Positions 1-10,308 of a DNA stretch of 64,000 nucleotides are shown here, one piece after another. This stretch comes from an uncultured Bacteroides sp. GTDB lineage: Bacteria > Bacteroidota > Bacteroidia > Bacteroidales > Bacteroidaceae. The notes under the pieces were generated by a model. The model made no database searches, was not told the DNA's origin, and saw only the letters and a list, made by a program, of their open reading frames with translations. The number at the start of each line of letters is the position of its first letter. The first letter of the stretch is position 1. A program made the position numbers and the translations under genes. The stretch spans positions 23,612 to 87,611 of the forward strand of contig CASDXF010000024.1 in the NCBI GenBank assembly GCA_949285075.1, in the 5' to 3' direction.

Positions 1-798
1 GAGAACCTTACAGTTTCCTTCCATGCCGCAATGTATAACGTTGACGATGAAGAGGAAACGACTCCAGTCGTAGAGAAAAACTACACCGACATTTCCGTAG
101 CCTACACTCCAACGACAGGAATCGGAGAAGTGAACCAATGGACACCGGGATTCCGCTACAACTACACGTCCGAAATTAATGCGGGTAAGTTAGGACTGGG
201 ACAGCCCATGGACTTCACGGTAGACGCCATAAACGAGTGGGAGGATGCCGACCCGTCGACAGTTGGAGAAAAAGTAACTAAAAGCAAGATTACACTTACG
301 GGAAAGAGCTTTACTTTAGAGGAGAATTTTACGACGCAACCAGACCATACAATTGATATGCTAGTGGACGGAATCATTTACAAAGAGGAAGACGGTACAT
401 CAAATTACTGCCAAACTAGAAATTTAAGTATGGGAACGAATATGAGTTGCGTGATTGACTTAGGTGAATCTATCTCCGCCCTCGAGATGAAGACCTACCA
501 ACGAATTAAAAGTGACGGTTCAGACAGTCCGGACAAAACCCAAGCGCCAAGAGTGTTCGACCTGTATGTAAGCGCTGACGGCAGTGAATGGGAAGAAACC
601 CCCATTTATACGTTCAACGAAGCAGTAAACGCCCCCGTCTTCGATAACCCGGAATTTACAACTGGAATCATCGAGTCGGAAACCCCGTTCCAATACATCA
701 AATGGGTGATTAAAGACCGCAATATGGCCGACCGGGAGGAGTGGTACTTCGCACTCTCCGAAATTGAAATCTACAAATGTGAAAGCACGGAACAATAA
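1..798 (+). CDS. Surface-type protein with C-terminal discoidin-like domain (5' truncated by window)
   Basis: The reading frame is open from base 1, so the gene starts outside the window and the ATG at 31 is probably internal. The visible 265 residues are rich in Asp, Glu, Thr and Tyr. The last ~130 residues look like a discoidin/F5-8 type C sugar-binding fold: VIDLGE near the middle, FDLYVSADGSEW, then YIKWVIKD and a final ALSEIEIY strand before the stop. This arrangement is common at the C-terminus of Bacteroidales outer-membrane lipoproteins of the DUF1735/BT_3987 type that bind glycans. Role in glycan capture is inferred. The signal peptide and lipobox are not in the window. A rho-independent terminator follows about 75 bp downstream, so this is the last gene of its unit. 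Confidence 0.7.
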   Translation, partial: ENLTVSFHAAMYNVDDEEETTPVVEKNYTDISVAYTPTTGIGEVNQWTPGFRYNYTSEINAGKLGLGQPMDFTVDAINEWEDADPSTVGEKVTKSKITLTGKSFTLEENFTTQPDHTIDMLVDGIIYKEEDGTSNYCQTRNLSMGTNMSCVIDLGESISALEMKTYQRIKSDGSDSPDKTQAPRVFDLYVSADGSEWEETPIYTFNEAVNAPVFDNPEFTTGIIESETPFQYIKWVIKDRNMADREEWYFALSEIEIYKCESTEQ

Positions 799-871
799 AA
801 TAGAGTTTTTTTCATAGGTTTTTCAATTACAGATTTTCGTGTCACACGGATAATAAACATGACACATTGAG

Positions 872-905
872 AGTCCGTCCCCGAGAAGGTGACGGACTTT
901 TTTAC
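872..905 (+). terminator. Intrinsic terminator after the discoidin-domain gene
   Basis: Perfect 8-bp stem AGTCCGTC (872-879) / GACGGACT (891-898) followed by a T run. Confidence 0.8.
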
Positions 906-983
906 CATTTTACCCACCTTAAAGTCCGCTTAGGCCTTACCCGGAAAAGAATGCCAAGACACTCAATAGAGAATCGAGAGACA

Positions 984-1517
984 GCTTAAAAACAGAACAT
1001 CCTGAAAAACGGAACATTCTAACGCCTCAAAAACGCGATAATTCCAACCGGGATGCAACATGGACGAAAAGAACGCGCCGTAGAAGCGTTAGCGAAATTC
1101 AAGATGTCATCAAACGCTATGATAAAGCGACATTTTTATTTCATTAACCGGAGAACAATTACTTATCGCACATGTATTGAACTATCCGGTATAATATAGA
1201 CACTTTCATTTCATGCACGAAATTCACTCAACGAGAAGTGGAAATGCGCGGAATCTCCTATCCATCCGCCGGAAAGGGCTAACGCTCACGAGCGGAAGAG
1301 TTACGGCTCGCGAGAAACAGGGCTACGGCTCGGAAGCGATAAGGCCGCAGCTCACGTCCGATTGCCTTTTTCCAACGCTTCCGTAGCACAACATTTACGC
1401 CTTTTTTCCCCTTAAAACTTACGATTTTATACGTTTTTTAGCGATTAAACCACCTATAACGAGATTTTCTTCAAGCCTTTTTTAGGGGAAAATCTTAAAA
1501 ACAGCACATTTTTCCCG
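984..1517 (+). repeat. R element copy 1 (~534 bp intergenic repeat)
   Basis: First of six copies in this window of a non-coding intergenic element. It begins with two near-tandem 17-bp units (CTTAAAAACAGAACATC then CTGAAAAACGGAACATT), followed by the invariant ACGCGATAATTCC, then GCGTTAGCGAAATTCA, a middle part with ATATAGACACTTTCATTT, a GC-rich GCTCGCGAGAAACAGGGC part, and it ends with ATCTTAAAAACAGCACATTT, a direct copy of the start motif. No conserved reading frame is seen. The 799-1677 gap between two convergent units otherwise contains only the two terminators; I see nothing in 1520-1677. Confidence 0.85.
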
Positions 1518-1677
1518 TAAAAACACGCCATTGATTATCCTCTATCCTAAAGACCGTCCATTCGCCATACGACCGACATTCTTTCACGGAATCAAGAAGT
1601 ACTCATAAGGATTTTTACAAATGAATCCCGAACGACACGTCAAAAAGAATCCCAACAAGCTCCACAAAAAAGAATAT

Positions 1678-1719
1678 AAAAAAGGCCGCCAAGCAATGCG
1701 CACATCACTCAGCGGCCCT
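1678..1719 (-). terminator. Terminator of the acyl-CoA carboxylase operon
   Basis: On the minus strand GGCCGC (1717-1712) pairs with GCGGCC (1689-1684) and is followed by TTTTTT. It lies 38 bp after the carboxyltransferase stop. Confidence 0.8.
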
Positions 1720-1756
1720 TTCTGTCTTTCCGCAATCGACTCACGCCATCCTATCG

Positions 1757-3292
1757 TTACAGCGGCATGTTTCCGTGCTTTTTCGGCGGATTCGTCTGCA
1801 TCTTGTTCTCCGTCATCTCCAACGCCTGAATCAACCGCTTGCGTGTCTGGCGGGGATAGATAATCTCGTCGATGAATCCTAGTTCGGCCGCCTGATACGG
1901 AGTGGCGAACTTCTCCTTGTAGGCCTCTACCTCTTGGGCCTTCGTCTCGGCATCCGCCTTACGGAACAAGATGTTCACGGCTCCGTCCGCTCCCATCACC
2001 GCAATTTCCGCACTCGGATAAGCGAAGTTCACGTCCGCACCCGTCTGCTTAGAGTTCATCACGATATACGCCCCTCCATAGGCCTTTCTGGTGATGACGG
2101 TAATCTTCGGTACGGTGGCCTCCGCAAAGGCGTACACGATTTTCGCACCGTGGCGGATAATGCCGTTATTCTCCTGAGCATATCCCGGCAAGAATCCCGG
2201 CACATCCTCAAAGGTAATCAGGGGAATATTGAAACAGTCGCAGAAACGGATGAAACGGCTCGCCTTGTCGCTCGCGTCAATATCGAGCACTCCGGCCAAA
2301 TAAGCGGGCTGATTGGCCACTATACCTACCGAACGTCCGGCCAGACGCGCGAATCCGATAATAATGTTCTTCGCAAAGTTAGGCATCACCTCAAAGAAGT
2401 AGCCATTGTCTATCACACGCTCGATAATATCCTTCATGTCGTACGGAACGTTCGGGTCGGCGGGAATAATGGTATCCAGACTCACGTCTTCCCGGTTAGT
2501 GTCATCCGTACAAGCCTGCTTCTTCGTCTCGTCCATGTTGTTTTGCGGCAGGAAAGAGAGCAACTCCCTGATGCTCATCAGCAGTTCCTCCTCGGAGTTG
2601 CACATAAAATGCGTCACTCCGCTCTTGCTGCTATGCGCCATAGCGCCTCCCAACTCTTCCTTGCTCACCTCTTCGTGTATAACGGTCTTCACCACGTCAG
2701 GGCCGGTCACGAACATATGGCTCTTCTCCTTCACCATGAAGATAAAGTCGGTCAGCGCGGGCGAATAACAAGCTCCTCCGGCGCACGGGCCGAGAATAGC
2801 GGAAATCTGCGGTATCACCCCGCTCGCCATCGTATTCTGATAAAAGATATCCGCATACCCCGAAAGGCTCTCGATGCCCTCCTGTATGCGCGCGCCTCCC
2901 GAGTCGTTCAACGCGATAATCGGAGCGCCGTTCTTCAACGCCAACTGCTGCACCTTAACGATTTTCTTGGCGTTAGAGGCCGACAAGGAACCGCCGTACA
3001 CCGTAAAGTCATACGCGTATACGAACACCAAGCGACCGTCTATCTTACCGTAGCCCGAAACGATTCCGTCTCCGGGAATCTTGTTCTTGTCCATACCGTA
3101 ATTGGTGCAGCGGTGAACCATCAGCTTATCCAGTTCCACGAACGTTCCCTTATCGAGCAACGCCTCAATGCGCTCGCGGGCCGTCATCTTGCCGCTTGCG
3201 TGCTGCTTCTCTATCTTTTCCGCACCTCCACCGAGCGAAGCCACCCGGTCACGTTCAGCGAACGTGGTGTATGCCTTGTTTGTCTCTTCCAT
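1757..3292 (-). CDS. mmdA: Acyl-CoA carboxylase, carboxyltransferase (beta) subunit
   Basis: Carboxyltransferase of a biotin-dependent acyl-CoA carboxylase, 511 aa, the usual length for propionyl/methylmalonyl-CoA carboxyltransferases (PccB/MmdA). Two crotonase-fold halves are visible: the N half with GGARIQEGIESL and GPCAGGACYSPALTDF (oxyanion/CoA site), the C half with ITRKAYGGAYIVMNSK and VEAYKEKFATPYQAAE. It moves CO2 between carboxybiotin and propionyl-CoA or a related acyl-CoA in the succinate-propionate route. No delta/beta membrane subunits of a sodium-pumping decarboxylase are adjacent; a biotin carboxylase is, so an ATP-dependent carboxylase is favoured. The start overlaps the stop of the biotin carrier gene by one base (TAATG), implying translational coupling. 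Exact acyl-CoA preference cannot be read from sequence. Confidence 0.93.
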   Translation of the reverse strand: MEETNKAYTTFAERDRVASLGGGAEKIEKQHASGKMTARERIEALLDKGTFVELDKLMVHRCTNYGMDKNKIPGDGIVSGYGKIDGRLVFVYAYDFTVYGGSLSASNAKKIVKVQQLALKNGAPIIALNDSGGARIQEGIESLSGYADIFYQNTMASGVIPQISAILGPCAGGACYSPALTDFIFMVKEKSHMFVTGPDVVKTVIHEEVSKEELGGAMAHSSKSGVTHFMCNSEEELLMSIRELLSFLPQNNMDETKKQACTDDTNREDVSLDTIIPADPNVPYDMKDIIERVIDNGYFFEVMPNFAKNIIIGFARLAGRSVGIVANQPAYLAGVLDIDASDKASRFIRFCDCFNIPLITFEDVPGFLPGYAQENNGIIRHGAKIVYAFAEATVPKITVITRKAYGGAYIVMNSKQTGADVNFAYPSAEIAVMGADGAVNILFRKADAETKAQEVEAYKEKFATPYQAAELGFIDEIIYPRQTRKRLIQALEMTENKMQTNPPKKHGNMPL

Positions 3293-3801
3293 TATGCGAT
3301 TGGTTCTAATGTTATTAATGTCTGGTCACCGGTTATGTTGTCTCCCTCCCTGACGAGTATCTCCTTGATTCGGCAGTCGGAAGTAACCTTGTAATTGCTT
3401 TGCATCTTCATCGCCTCGATAACGATAGCCGTATCTCCCGCCTTGAGCTCCTGTCCTTGAGCCACGGGTATCTTAACCACTTTTCCCGGCATCGGAGAAG
3501 TAATCCGGTCGTTCTGTTCCTCCTCTCCCTTCTTACGCATACGCAGGTACTTGGCCTGACTGTCCACGATTTCGACGTTAAAGCTACTATAATGAGTGTT
3601 TACCTTATAACTTTTCCCGTTTTCGCGGCGGATGAGCTGCGCGTTCGAGCTTCGCCCGTCCATCAGAATGTTGCACGTGCCGTTTTCCGCCATCACGATG
3701 TCCACCTCAAACGGCTTTCCGTCGATGGTAAGCGTCACCTTATTGTCTTCCTTGCTGACCAATTCCACTTCGGCCACCCGGTTTCCTATATGAATTTCCA
3801 T
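3292..3801 (-). CDS. Biotin carboxyl carrier protein (biotin/lipoyl attachment)
   Basis: 169-aa carrier subunit. The C-terminal ~75 residues are a biotinyl domain: PMPGKVVKIPVAQGQELKAGD, then EAMKM with the biotinylated lysine at about residue 132, and a closing GDQTLITLEP. The N-terminal ~90 residues (MEIHIGNRVAEVELVSKEDN onward) form the family-typical variable domain. The start at 3801 is chosen because the longer upstream in-frame extension overlaps the biotin carboxylase gene and has non-conserved composition. It sits 31 bp after biotin carboxylase and overlaps the carboxyltransferase start, so the three subunits are made from one mRNA. Shuttles CO2 between the two catalytic subunits in the cytoplasm. 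Confidence 0.92.
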   Translation of the reverse strand: MEIHIGNRVAEVELVSKEDNKVTLTIDGKPFEVDIVMAENGTCNILMDGRSSNAQLIRRENGKSYKVNTHYSSFNVEIVDSQAKYLRMRKKGEEEQNDRITSPMPGKVVKIPVAQGQELKAGDTAIVIEAMKMQSNYKVTSDCRIKEILVREGDNITGDQTLITLEPIA

Positions 3802-3832
3802 AATTAGAAAATTGTTTTTCTTAATGAAACGA

Positions 3833-5347
3833 TTAAATGCGGAGCACGCCCTTATGCAATCCGAACTCCTTCCATTTGCTGATGGGACGGTTGTCCGTGA
3901 CTGTACCACTCTTATTCTCCTCAAGATTCATCAGATAATCCATATATGCGGCTATCAGCGCAATGTTCTCGGCGCGCTCGGTAGTATGGGTAATCCGCTC
4001 ACGGAGCTGCTCGCCGTTTTTAGCGATAAAGCCGGTATCATAGTGCCCCTCCACAAAGTCGGGCGTATCCATGATGGCCCGCAAATAGCTGATGTTGTTT
4101 TTCACGCCGGTTATCTTGTACTCGTGAAGCACGCGGCGCATTCTCTCGATGGCGTATTTACGGTTCGTGGCCCATACGATGAGCTTTCCAATCATAGGGT
4201 CGTAATAGATAGGAATCTCATAGCCCTCGTACACGTAGCTGTCGATGCGCACCCCTATTCCGTTCGGTTCCGTTATCTGCTTGATGATTCCCGGACTCGG
4301 CATGAAGTTCATCTCCGTATCTTCGGCGCAAATGCGGCATTCTATGGCGTGCCCGCGCTGCTTGATGTCCTCCTGCTTCAGTTGGAGCGGCTGACCATCG
4401 GCTATCTTGATTTGCTCCTTCACCAAATCCACGCCTACGACCTCTTCCGTAATCGGATGCTCCACTTGCAGGCGCGTATTCATCTCAAGAAAATAATAAT
4501 TGCGGTTCTTGTCTACCAGAAACTCGATGGTTCCCGCACCGATATAGTTGACGGCCTTAGCCGCGGCCACCGCCTTTTCTCCCATATCCTTACGTAGCTC
4601 CGGGGTGATAAATACGGAAGGGGTCTCCTCGACAATTTTTTGATTACGACGCTGCACAGAACATTCACGCTCGCAAAGGTGAATAACGTTACCGAACTTG
4701 TCGCCCAGAATCTGGAACTCAATATGGTGGGGCTCCTCAACGAACTTCTCCAAATATACCGTATCGTCGCCGAAGGAGGAAAGCGACTCACTCTTGGCCG
4801 TCGTATAAGCCTCTTCCACATCCTCCTTCTTATGGATGAGGCGCATTCCCTTTCCGCCTCCTCCCATCGAAGCCTTCAGCATCACGGGATATCCTATCTG
4901 GTCGCAAAGCTTAACCGCTTCTTCTACGCTATTCAGGTTTTCTTGCGTTCCGGGCACTACCGGTACGCCCGCCTCAATCATTTTAATACGGGCGGATATC
5001 TTATCTCCCATCGCTTCCATCGTCTCCGGATTGGGACCGATAAAGATGATGCCTTCCTCCTGACAGCGACGGGCAAAGGTAGCGTTTTCAGATAAAAAGC
5101 CGTATCCCGGATGAATGGCGTCCGCACAAACGGCTTTTGCTACTTCAATAATTTTTTCGATATTCAGATAGCTGTCCTTAGACGCGGCAGGTCCTACGCA
5201 ATAGGCCTCGTCCGCATAGAGAACATGTTTCGCCGTCCGGTCCGCTTCCGAGAATATGGCAATGCTTGTAATTTCCATTTCCCTACAAGAACGCATCACC
5301 CTAACGGCAATTTCACCACGATTGGCTACTAAGATTCTTTTTATCAT
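3833..5347 (-). CDS. accC: Biotin carboxylase subunit of acyl-CoA carboxylase
   Basis: 504-aa ATP-grasp biotin carboxylase that carboxylates biotin on the carrier using ATP and bicarbonate. N-terminal ANRGEIAVR (about residues 8-16), HPGYGFLSEN (about 79-88), the glycine-rich ATP loop KASMGGGGKGMRLI (about 155-170), catalytic EMNTRLQVEHPITEEV and a C-terminal biotin carboxylase domain with PSPGIIK and ERMRRVLHEY are all present. About 50 residues longer than E. coli AccC, as is usual for the Bacteroidetes carboxylase operon type. First structural gene after a cobalamin riboswitch (5470-5649). The operon lacks an AccA-like subunit, which together with the MmdA-type partner argues for propionyl-CoA/methylmalonyl-CoA chemistry rather than fatty-acid synthesis. 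Start ATG at 5347 has only a weak ribosome site. Confidence 0.93.
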   Translation of the reverse strand: MIKRILVANRGEIAVRVMRSCREMEITSIAIFSEADRTAKHVLYADEAYCVGPAASKDSYLNIEKIIEVAKAVCADAIHPGYGFLSENATFARRCQEEGIIFIGPNPETMEAMGDKISARIKMIEAGVPVVPGTQENLNSVEEAVKLCDQIGYPVMLKASMGGGGKGMRLIHKKEDVEEAYTTAKSESLSSFGDDTVYLEKFVEEPHHIEFQILGDKFGNVIHLCERECSVQRRNQKIVEETPSVFITPELRKDMGEKAVAAAKAVNYIGAGTIEFLVDKNRNYYFLEMNTRLQVEHPITEEVVGVDLVKEQIKIADGQPLQLKQEDIKQRGHAIECRICAEDTEMNFMPSPGIIKQITEPNGIGVRIDSYVYEGYEIPIYYDPMIGKLIVWATNRKYAIERMRRVLHEYKITGVKNNISYLRAIMDTPDFVEGHYDTGFIAKNGEQLRERITHTTERAENIALIAAYMDYLMNLEENKSGTVTDNRPISKWKEFGLHKGVLRI

Positions 5348-5391
5348 AACTTCTCAATATAAGTGCATACACATCTCCCCCCATTTTATTT

Positions 5392-5436
5392 TTAAGGAAC
5401 ACCGTATTTTTCGATTTGGGGGTTAACAAATGACAT
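5392..5436 (-). CDS. Possible 14-residue leader peptide between B12 riboswitch and accC
   Basis: ATG at 5436 preceded by AAGAGGAAA, one of the better Shine-Dalgarno sites around here, opens a 14-codon frame (MSFVNPQIEKYGVP) ending in TAA 44 bp before the accC start. It lies inside the hairpin at 5420-5450 that pairs over its ribosome site. It could be a regulatory leader peptide, the remnant of a deleted gene that the riboswitch originally controlled, or chance. No homologue is recognised. Confidence 0.3.
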   Translation of the reverse strand: MSFVNPQIEKYGVP

Positions 5437-5450
5437 TTTCCTCTTAACCC
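5420..5450 (-). promoter_or_regulatory. SD-masking hairpin downstream of cobalamin aptamer
   Basis: On the minus strand GGGTTAA (5450-5444) pairs with TTAACCC (5426-5420), and inside it AAATG pairs with CATTT, enclosing GAGGAAAATG. It would hide a ribosome site and start codon, the form expected for a translational expression platform. Confidence 0.5.
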
Positions 5451-5469
5451 ACGCAGAGAAAAACATTAA

Positions 5470-5649
5470 GCCGATTTGGAAGGTATTCTGACTAGCTCCT
5501 ATCCTATAATGCCTTCCCAACGAACACATATATAATTTTGGCATAGAATATTTATATGGAGCCTCACAGCAGCGGGGACTGTTCGGGACTCACACCCGAT
5601 TCCCTTTTTAATCAACGTTTACAACCATAAGCGTTGAACCAAATCCGGC
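5470..5649 (-). promoter_or_regulatory. Cobalamin (B12) riboswitch
   Basis: Minus-strand sequence carries the class hallmarks in order: closing stem GCCGGATTTGG (5649 side) with CCAAATCGGC (5479-5470 side); GGGAATCGGGTGTGAGTCCC; the B12 box variant CAGTCCCCGCTGCTGTGAGG; then GGGAAGGC and AGTCAGAATACCTTCC. The order and spacing match adenosylcobalamin-binding aptamers. The next gene in the same direction is accC. In the family, ligand binding normally shuts off translation or transcription. A TATATTCG -7-like box lies just upstream at 5658-5651. Confidence 0.9.
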
Positions 5650-5650
5650 G

Positions 5651-5658
5651 CGAATATA
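5651..5658 (-). promoter_or_regulatory. Putative -7 box of the carboxylase operon
   Basis: TATATTCG on the minus strand, one mismatch from TAnnTTTG, immediately upstream of the riboswitch. No clear -33 element. Confidence 0.4.
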
Positions 5659-5718
5659 GATAAATATTGAATAAGATGTTCTTTTTTATACTAAAGTTTC
5701 ATGCGAGAGGGCCTTTCC

Positions 5719-5770
5719 TAAGAGTCTGTCGTTTTAAATTCCGTCCGAGTTTATTTCGAGAGTCCCTTTT
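5719..5770 (-). repeat. M element end fragment
   Basis: AGAGTCTGTCGTTTTAAATT followed by GTCCGAGTTTATTTCGAGAG resembles the right-hand terminal inverted repeat of the M element at 19254-19418, here isolated. Diverged. Confidence 0.45.
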
Positions 5771-5865
5771 CAAATGCGCTTTTTCAATTCATCCAAAAAA
5801 GACTGTTATCAAACGGCGCACGGCCGCTCTTTTAAGGTCAAACAATCCACCGCGTTTTCTCACCG

Positions 5866-6395
5866 AAAATGGTCTATTTTTAAGATTTTCCTCCAAAACA
5901 GTCCAACGAAAATTTCCGTTTTAGGCGGACAAATCGCATAAAAAACATATAAAAACCGCGTGTTTCGGAAGAAAAAACGCCCATTTACGCCCTCCAGAAG
6001 AGGTTGAAAAGGAAAATCGAGCGTGAGCCGCAGCCCTATCTCTCGGATGAAGTCGCCCTTCCGCTCACGAACCAAAGGGCTTCCGCTCAACCGAAACAGC
6101 CCATCGGGGCAAATCGAAGCGGGATTTTAAGTCTTTCCGCTTCTAACAGCTCTCTTTTTCCATACGAAGAAAAAGTGTCAATAGTTCTAATATTCAACCA
6201 CAAAACCATTAAAAAGGCAAATTTTAAAGACATACACGAACACAAAGACGCACATATCCCCATTTAGCTTACAGTCTGAATTTCGCTAACGCTCCTACGC
6301 CGCGTTCTTTTCGTCCGGGCCGTACCCCAGTCGGAATTATCGCGTTCTAGAGGCGCCAAGATGTTCCGTTTTTCAGAATGGTCTGTTTTTAAGAT
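5866..6395 (-). repeat. R element copy 2 (~530 bp, reverse orientation)
   Basis: Reverse complement of the R element. Read on the minus strand it starts at 6395 with CTTAAAAACAGACCATTCTG and CTGAAAAACGGAACAT, then CGCGATAATTCC, GAACGCGGCGTAGGAGCGTT and GCGAAATTCAG, and ends at 5866 with AAAATCTTAAAAATAGACCA. It fills most of the divergent gap between the B12-controlled carboxylase operon and the thiamine operon. The open frames here are not conserved among copies and are not called as genes. Confidence 0.82.
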
Positions 6396-6576
6396 TCCGT
6401 TAACAAGACATAGCCGCGCCCGCCCAATTACAATAAACAACGTTATATGTCACTCTTTTTACAAGAAAAACTCTTGCACATATTGTACAAAGCTAGGATG
6501 TCCGCAACGCGTTTTTCATGGCACTAATTTTTTAGAATTAAGGCTAACAAAGGTTAGACTCAACGGAACCTTTTTT

Positions 6577-6712
6577 AGAGCCTGTCTACATTTCACGTTT
6601 AAGCAATCTGCTCAGGTGTATTTTGAATCCCTTTCCCGCCTCTTTTCCCGATTCCTCTCATCAGATAACCCGTTATATAAATGGAGAAAACAGGGATTGC
6701 TCCGAAAAAAAC
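6577..6712 (+). repeat. M element, diverged copy
   Basis: Starts AGAGCCTGTCTACATTTCACG and keeps the order of the M element (AAGCAATCTGCTCAGGTG, TTGAATCCCTTTCC, CTCTTTTCCCGATTC, TCATCAGATAACCCG), but with many substitutions. The 3' end is indistinct. Confidence 0.55.
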
Positions 6713-6726
6713 GCCTAAGCGCTTCA

Positions 6727-6753
6727 TTGTTTCCAACATTTTCACTTACTTTG
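6727..6753 (+). promoter_or_regulatory. Putative promoter of the thiamine operon
   Basis: TTG at 6727-6729 and TTACTTTG at 6746-6753, a near match to the Bacteroides -33/-7 pair, located 13 bp before the TPP riboswitch. Confidence 0.45.
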
Positions 6754-6765
6754 CCCGCACAAAAG

Positions 6766-6847
6766 ACAAGGGGTGCTCCCAAAAGGGGCTGAGATTATAC
6801 CCTAAGAACCTGATACGGGTAATGCCGTCGCAGGGAACGTTCTTGAT
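6766..6847 (+). promoter_or_regulatory. TPP riboswitch (thi box)
   Basis: Canonical thi-box strings in order: GGGGTGC (6770), GGGCTGAGAT, ACCCTAAGAACCTGAT, CGGGTAATGCCG and CGCAGGGAA, closed by CAAG/CTTG. It lies 65 bp upstream of thiS and should repress the seven-gene thiamine operon when thiamine pyrophosphate is plentiful. Confidence 0.97.
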
Positions 6848-6911
6848 CAGAAACCCTTCCCACGAGCGGAGTCCCCCCGCAGTCTTTTATACATTAATAC
6901 ATATAGACGGA

Positions 6912-7115
6912 ATGATTACAGTAGAAGTAAATGAAAAGCGAATGGAGGTAACGCCGGACTGTTCGCTCACCGAATTGCTTAAAGTCCTCGAACAATCTGA
7001 ACGGGGTACAGCCATAGCTGTAAATGAGCGAATAATCTCCCGCCCGCTATGGGAAAATACGACCCTAAAAGAAGGCGACAAGGTAATAATCATCAAAGCG
7101 GCATTCGGAGGATAA
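6912..7115 (+). CDS. thiS: Sulfur carrier protein ThiS
   Basis: 67-aa ubiquitin-like sulfur carrier for thiazole synthesis. The beta-grasp pattern and the C-terminal AAFGG, whose terminal glycine is adenylated by ThiF and thiocarboxylated, are present. The start at 6912 gives the family's usual length; a much longer in-frame upstream extension runs through the riboswitch and is rejected. First gene of the operon, 4 bp before thiE. Acts in the cytoplasm with ThiF, ThiG and ThiH. Confidence 0.96.
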   Translation: MITVEVNEKRMEVTPDCSLTELLKVLEQSERGTAIAVNERIISRPLWENTTLKEGDKVIIIKAAFGG

Positions 7116-7119
7116 AGAT

Positions 7120-7767
7120 ATGATAAGTTTGCAGTTCATCACTCATCAGACCGAACGGTACACTTACCTCGACTCGGCCATGTTAGCTCTCGAAGGTGGA
7201 TGCAAATGGATACAGTTGCGAATGAAGGACGCTTCGGACGAAGAAGTGGAAGCCGTAGCCCGCAAGCTGAAAACCGCCTGCCGTGAACATGGAGCTATCC
7301 TGATACTGGACGACCGCGTGCATTTAGCCAAGAAGCTGGAGATTGACGGCGTGCATTTAGGACTGAAAGATATGCCAATCGACGAGGCGCGCCGAGAATT
7401 AGGCGAAGCGTTTATCATAGGAGGTACAGCCAATACGTTCGAAGACGCGGAACGTCATTGGCGCATGGGAGCCGACTACCTCGGTATCGGTCCTTTCCGT
7501 TTCACAGAAACCAAACAGAACCTTAGCCCCATATTGGGTCTCGAAGGCTACACAAGCATTATCAATCGCATGACAGAAGCCGGAATCAATCTGCCGACCG
7601 TAGCCATAGGAGGCGTAACCTACGACGACATACCCGCCTTGCTCCGTACTGGCGTTCGGGGCATAGCCATGTCTGGAGCCATACTCCACGCTCCAGACCC
7701 GGTAGCCGAAGTGGCGCGTATCCTAGAAGCGCCTATCACACAACGCGATGATGAGGCTAATTTCTAA
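7120..7767 (+). CDS. thiE: Thiamine phosphate synthase
   Basis: 215-aa TIM-barrel enzyme joining HMP pyrophosphate and thiazole phosphate to make thiamine phosphate. Family motifs: WIQLRMKD for pyrophosphate contact, [15 protein letters not shown], then [15 protein letters not shown] (Bacteroidetes variant of the GxSxH loop), ADYLGIGP, and AIGGVT near the C-terminus. It overlaps the upstream ORF extension of thiG, whose true start is at 7802, leaving a 34-bp gap. A second, shorter ThiE-like gene lies at the operon's end (12372-12980). Confidence 0.95.
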   Translation: MISLQFITHQTERYTYLDSAMLALEGGCKWIQLRMKDASDEEVEAVARKLKTACREHGAILILDDRVHLAKKLEIDGVHLGLKDMPIDEARRELGEAFIIGGTANTFEDAERHWRMGADYLGIGPFRFTETKQNLSPILGLEGYTSIINRMTEAGINLPTVAIGGVTYDDIPALLRTGVRGIAMSGAILHAPDPVAEVARILEAPITQRDDEANF

Positions 7768-7801
7768 TTCAATAATAAGACAAAACCAAAACATTCATAA
7801 A

Positions 7802-10283
<2,482 letters not shown>

Positions 10284-10308
10284 TTTACGACCTCAAAGGA
10301 TTAAAGAA

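Noticed and set aside
1621-1863. 80-codon open frame next to the carboxylase terminator
   Set aside because: Runs through the terminator and the 3' end of mmdA in antisense.
1934-3394. 486-codon open frame antisense to the carboxyltransferase
   Set aside because: Shadow frame; arginine/histidine-rich, no family resemblance, while the minus strand gene is unmistakable.
5667-6267. Open frames inside R copy 2
   Set aside because: Not conserved in the other R copies, low-complexity products, no start signals.
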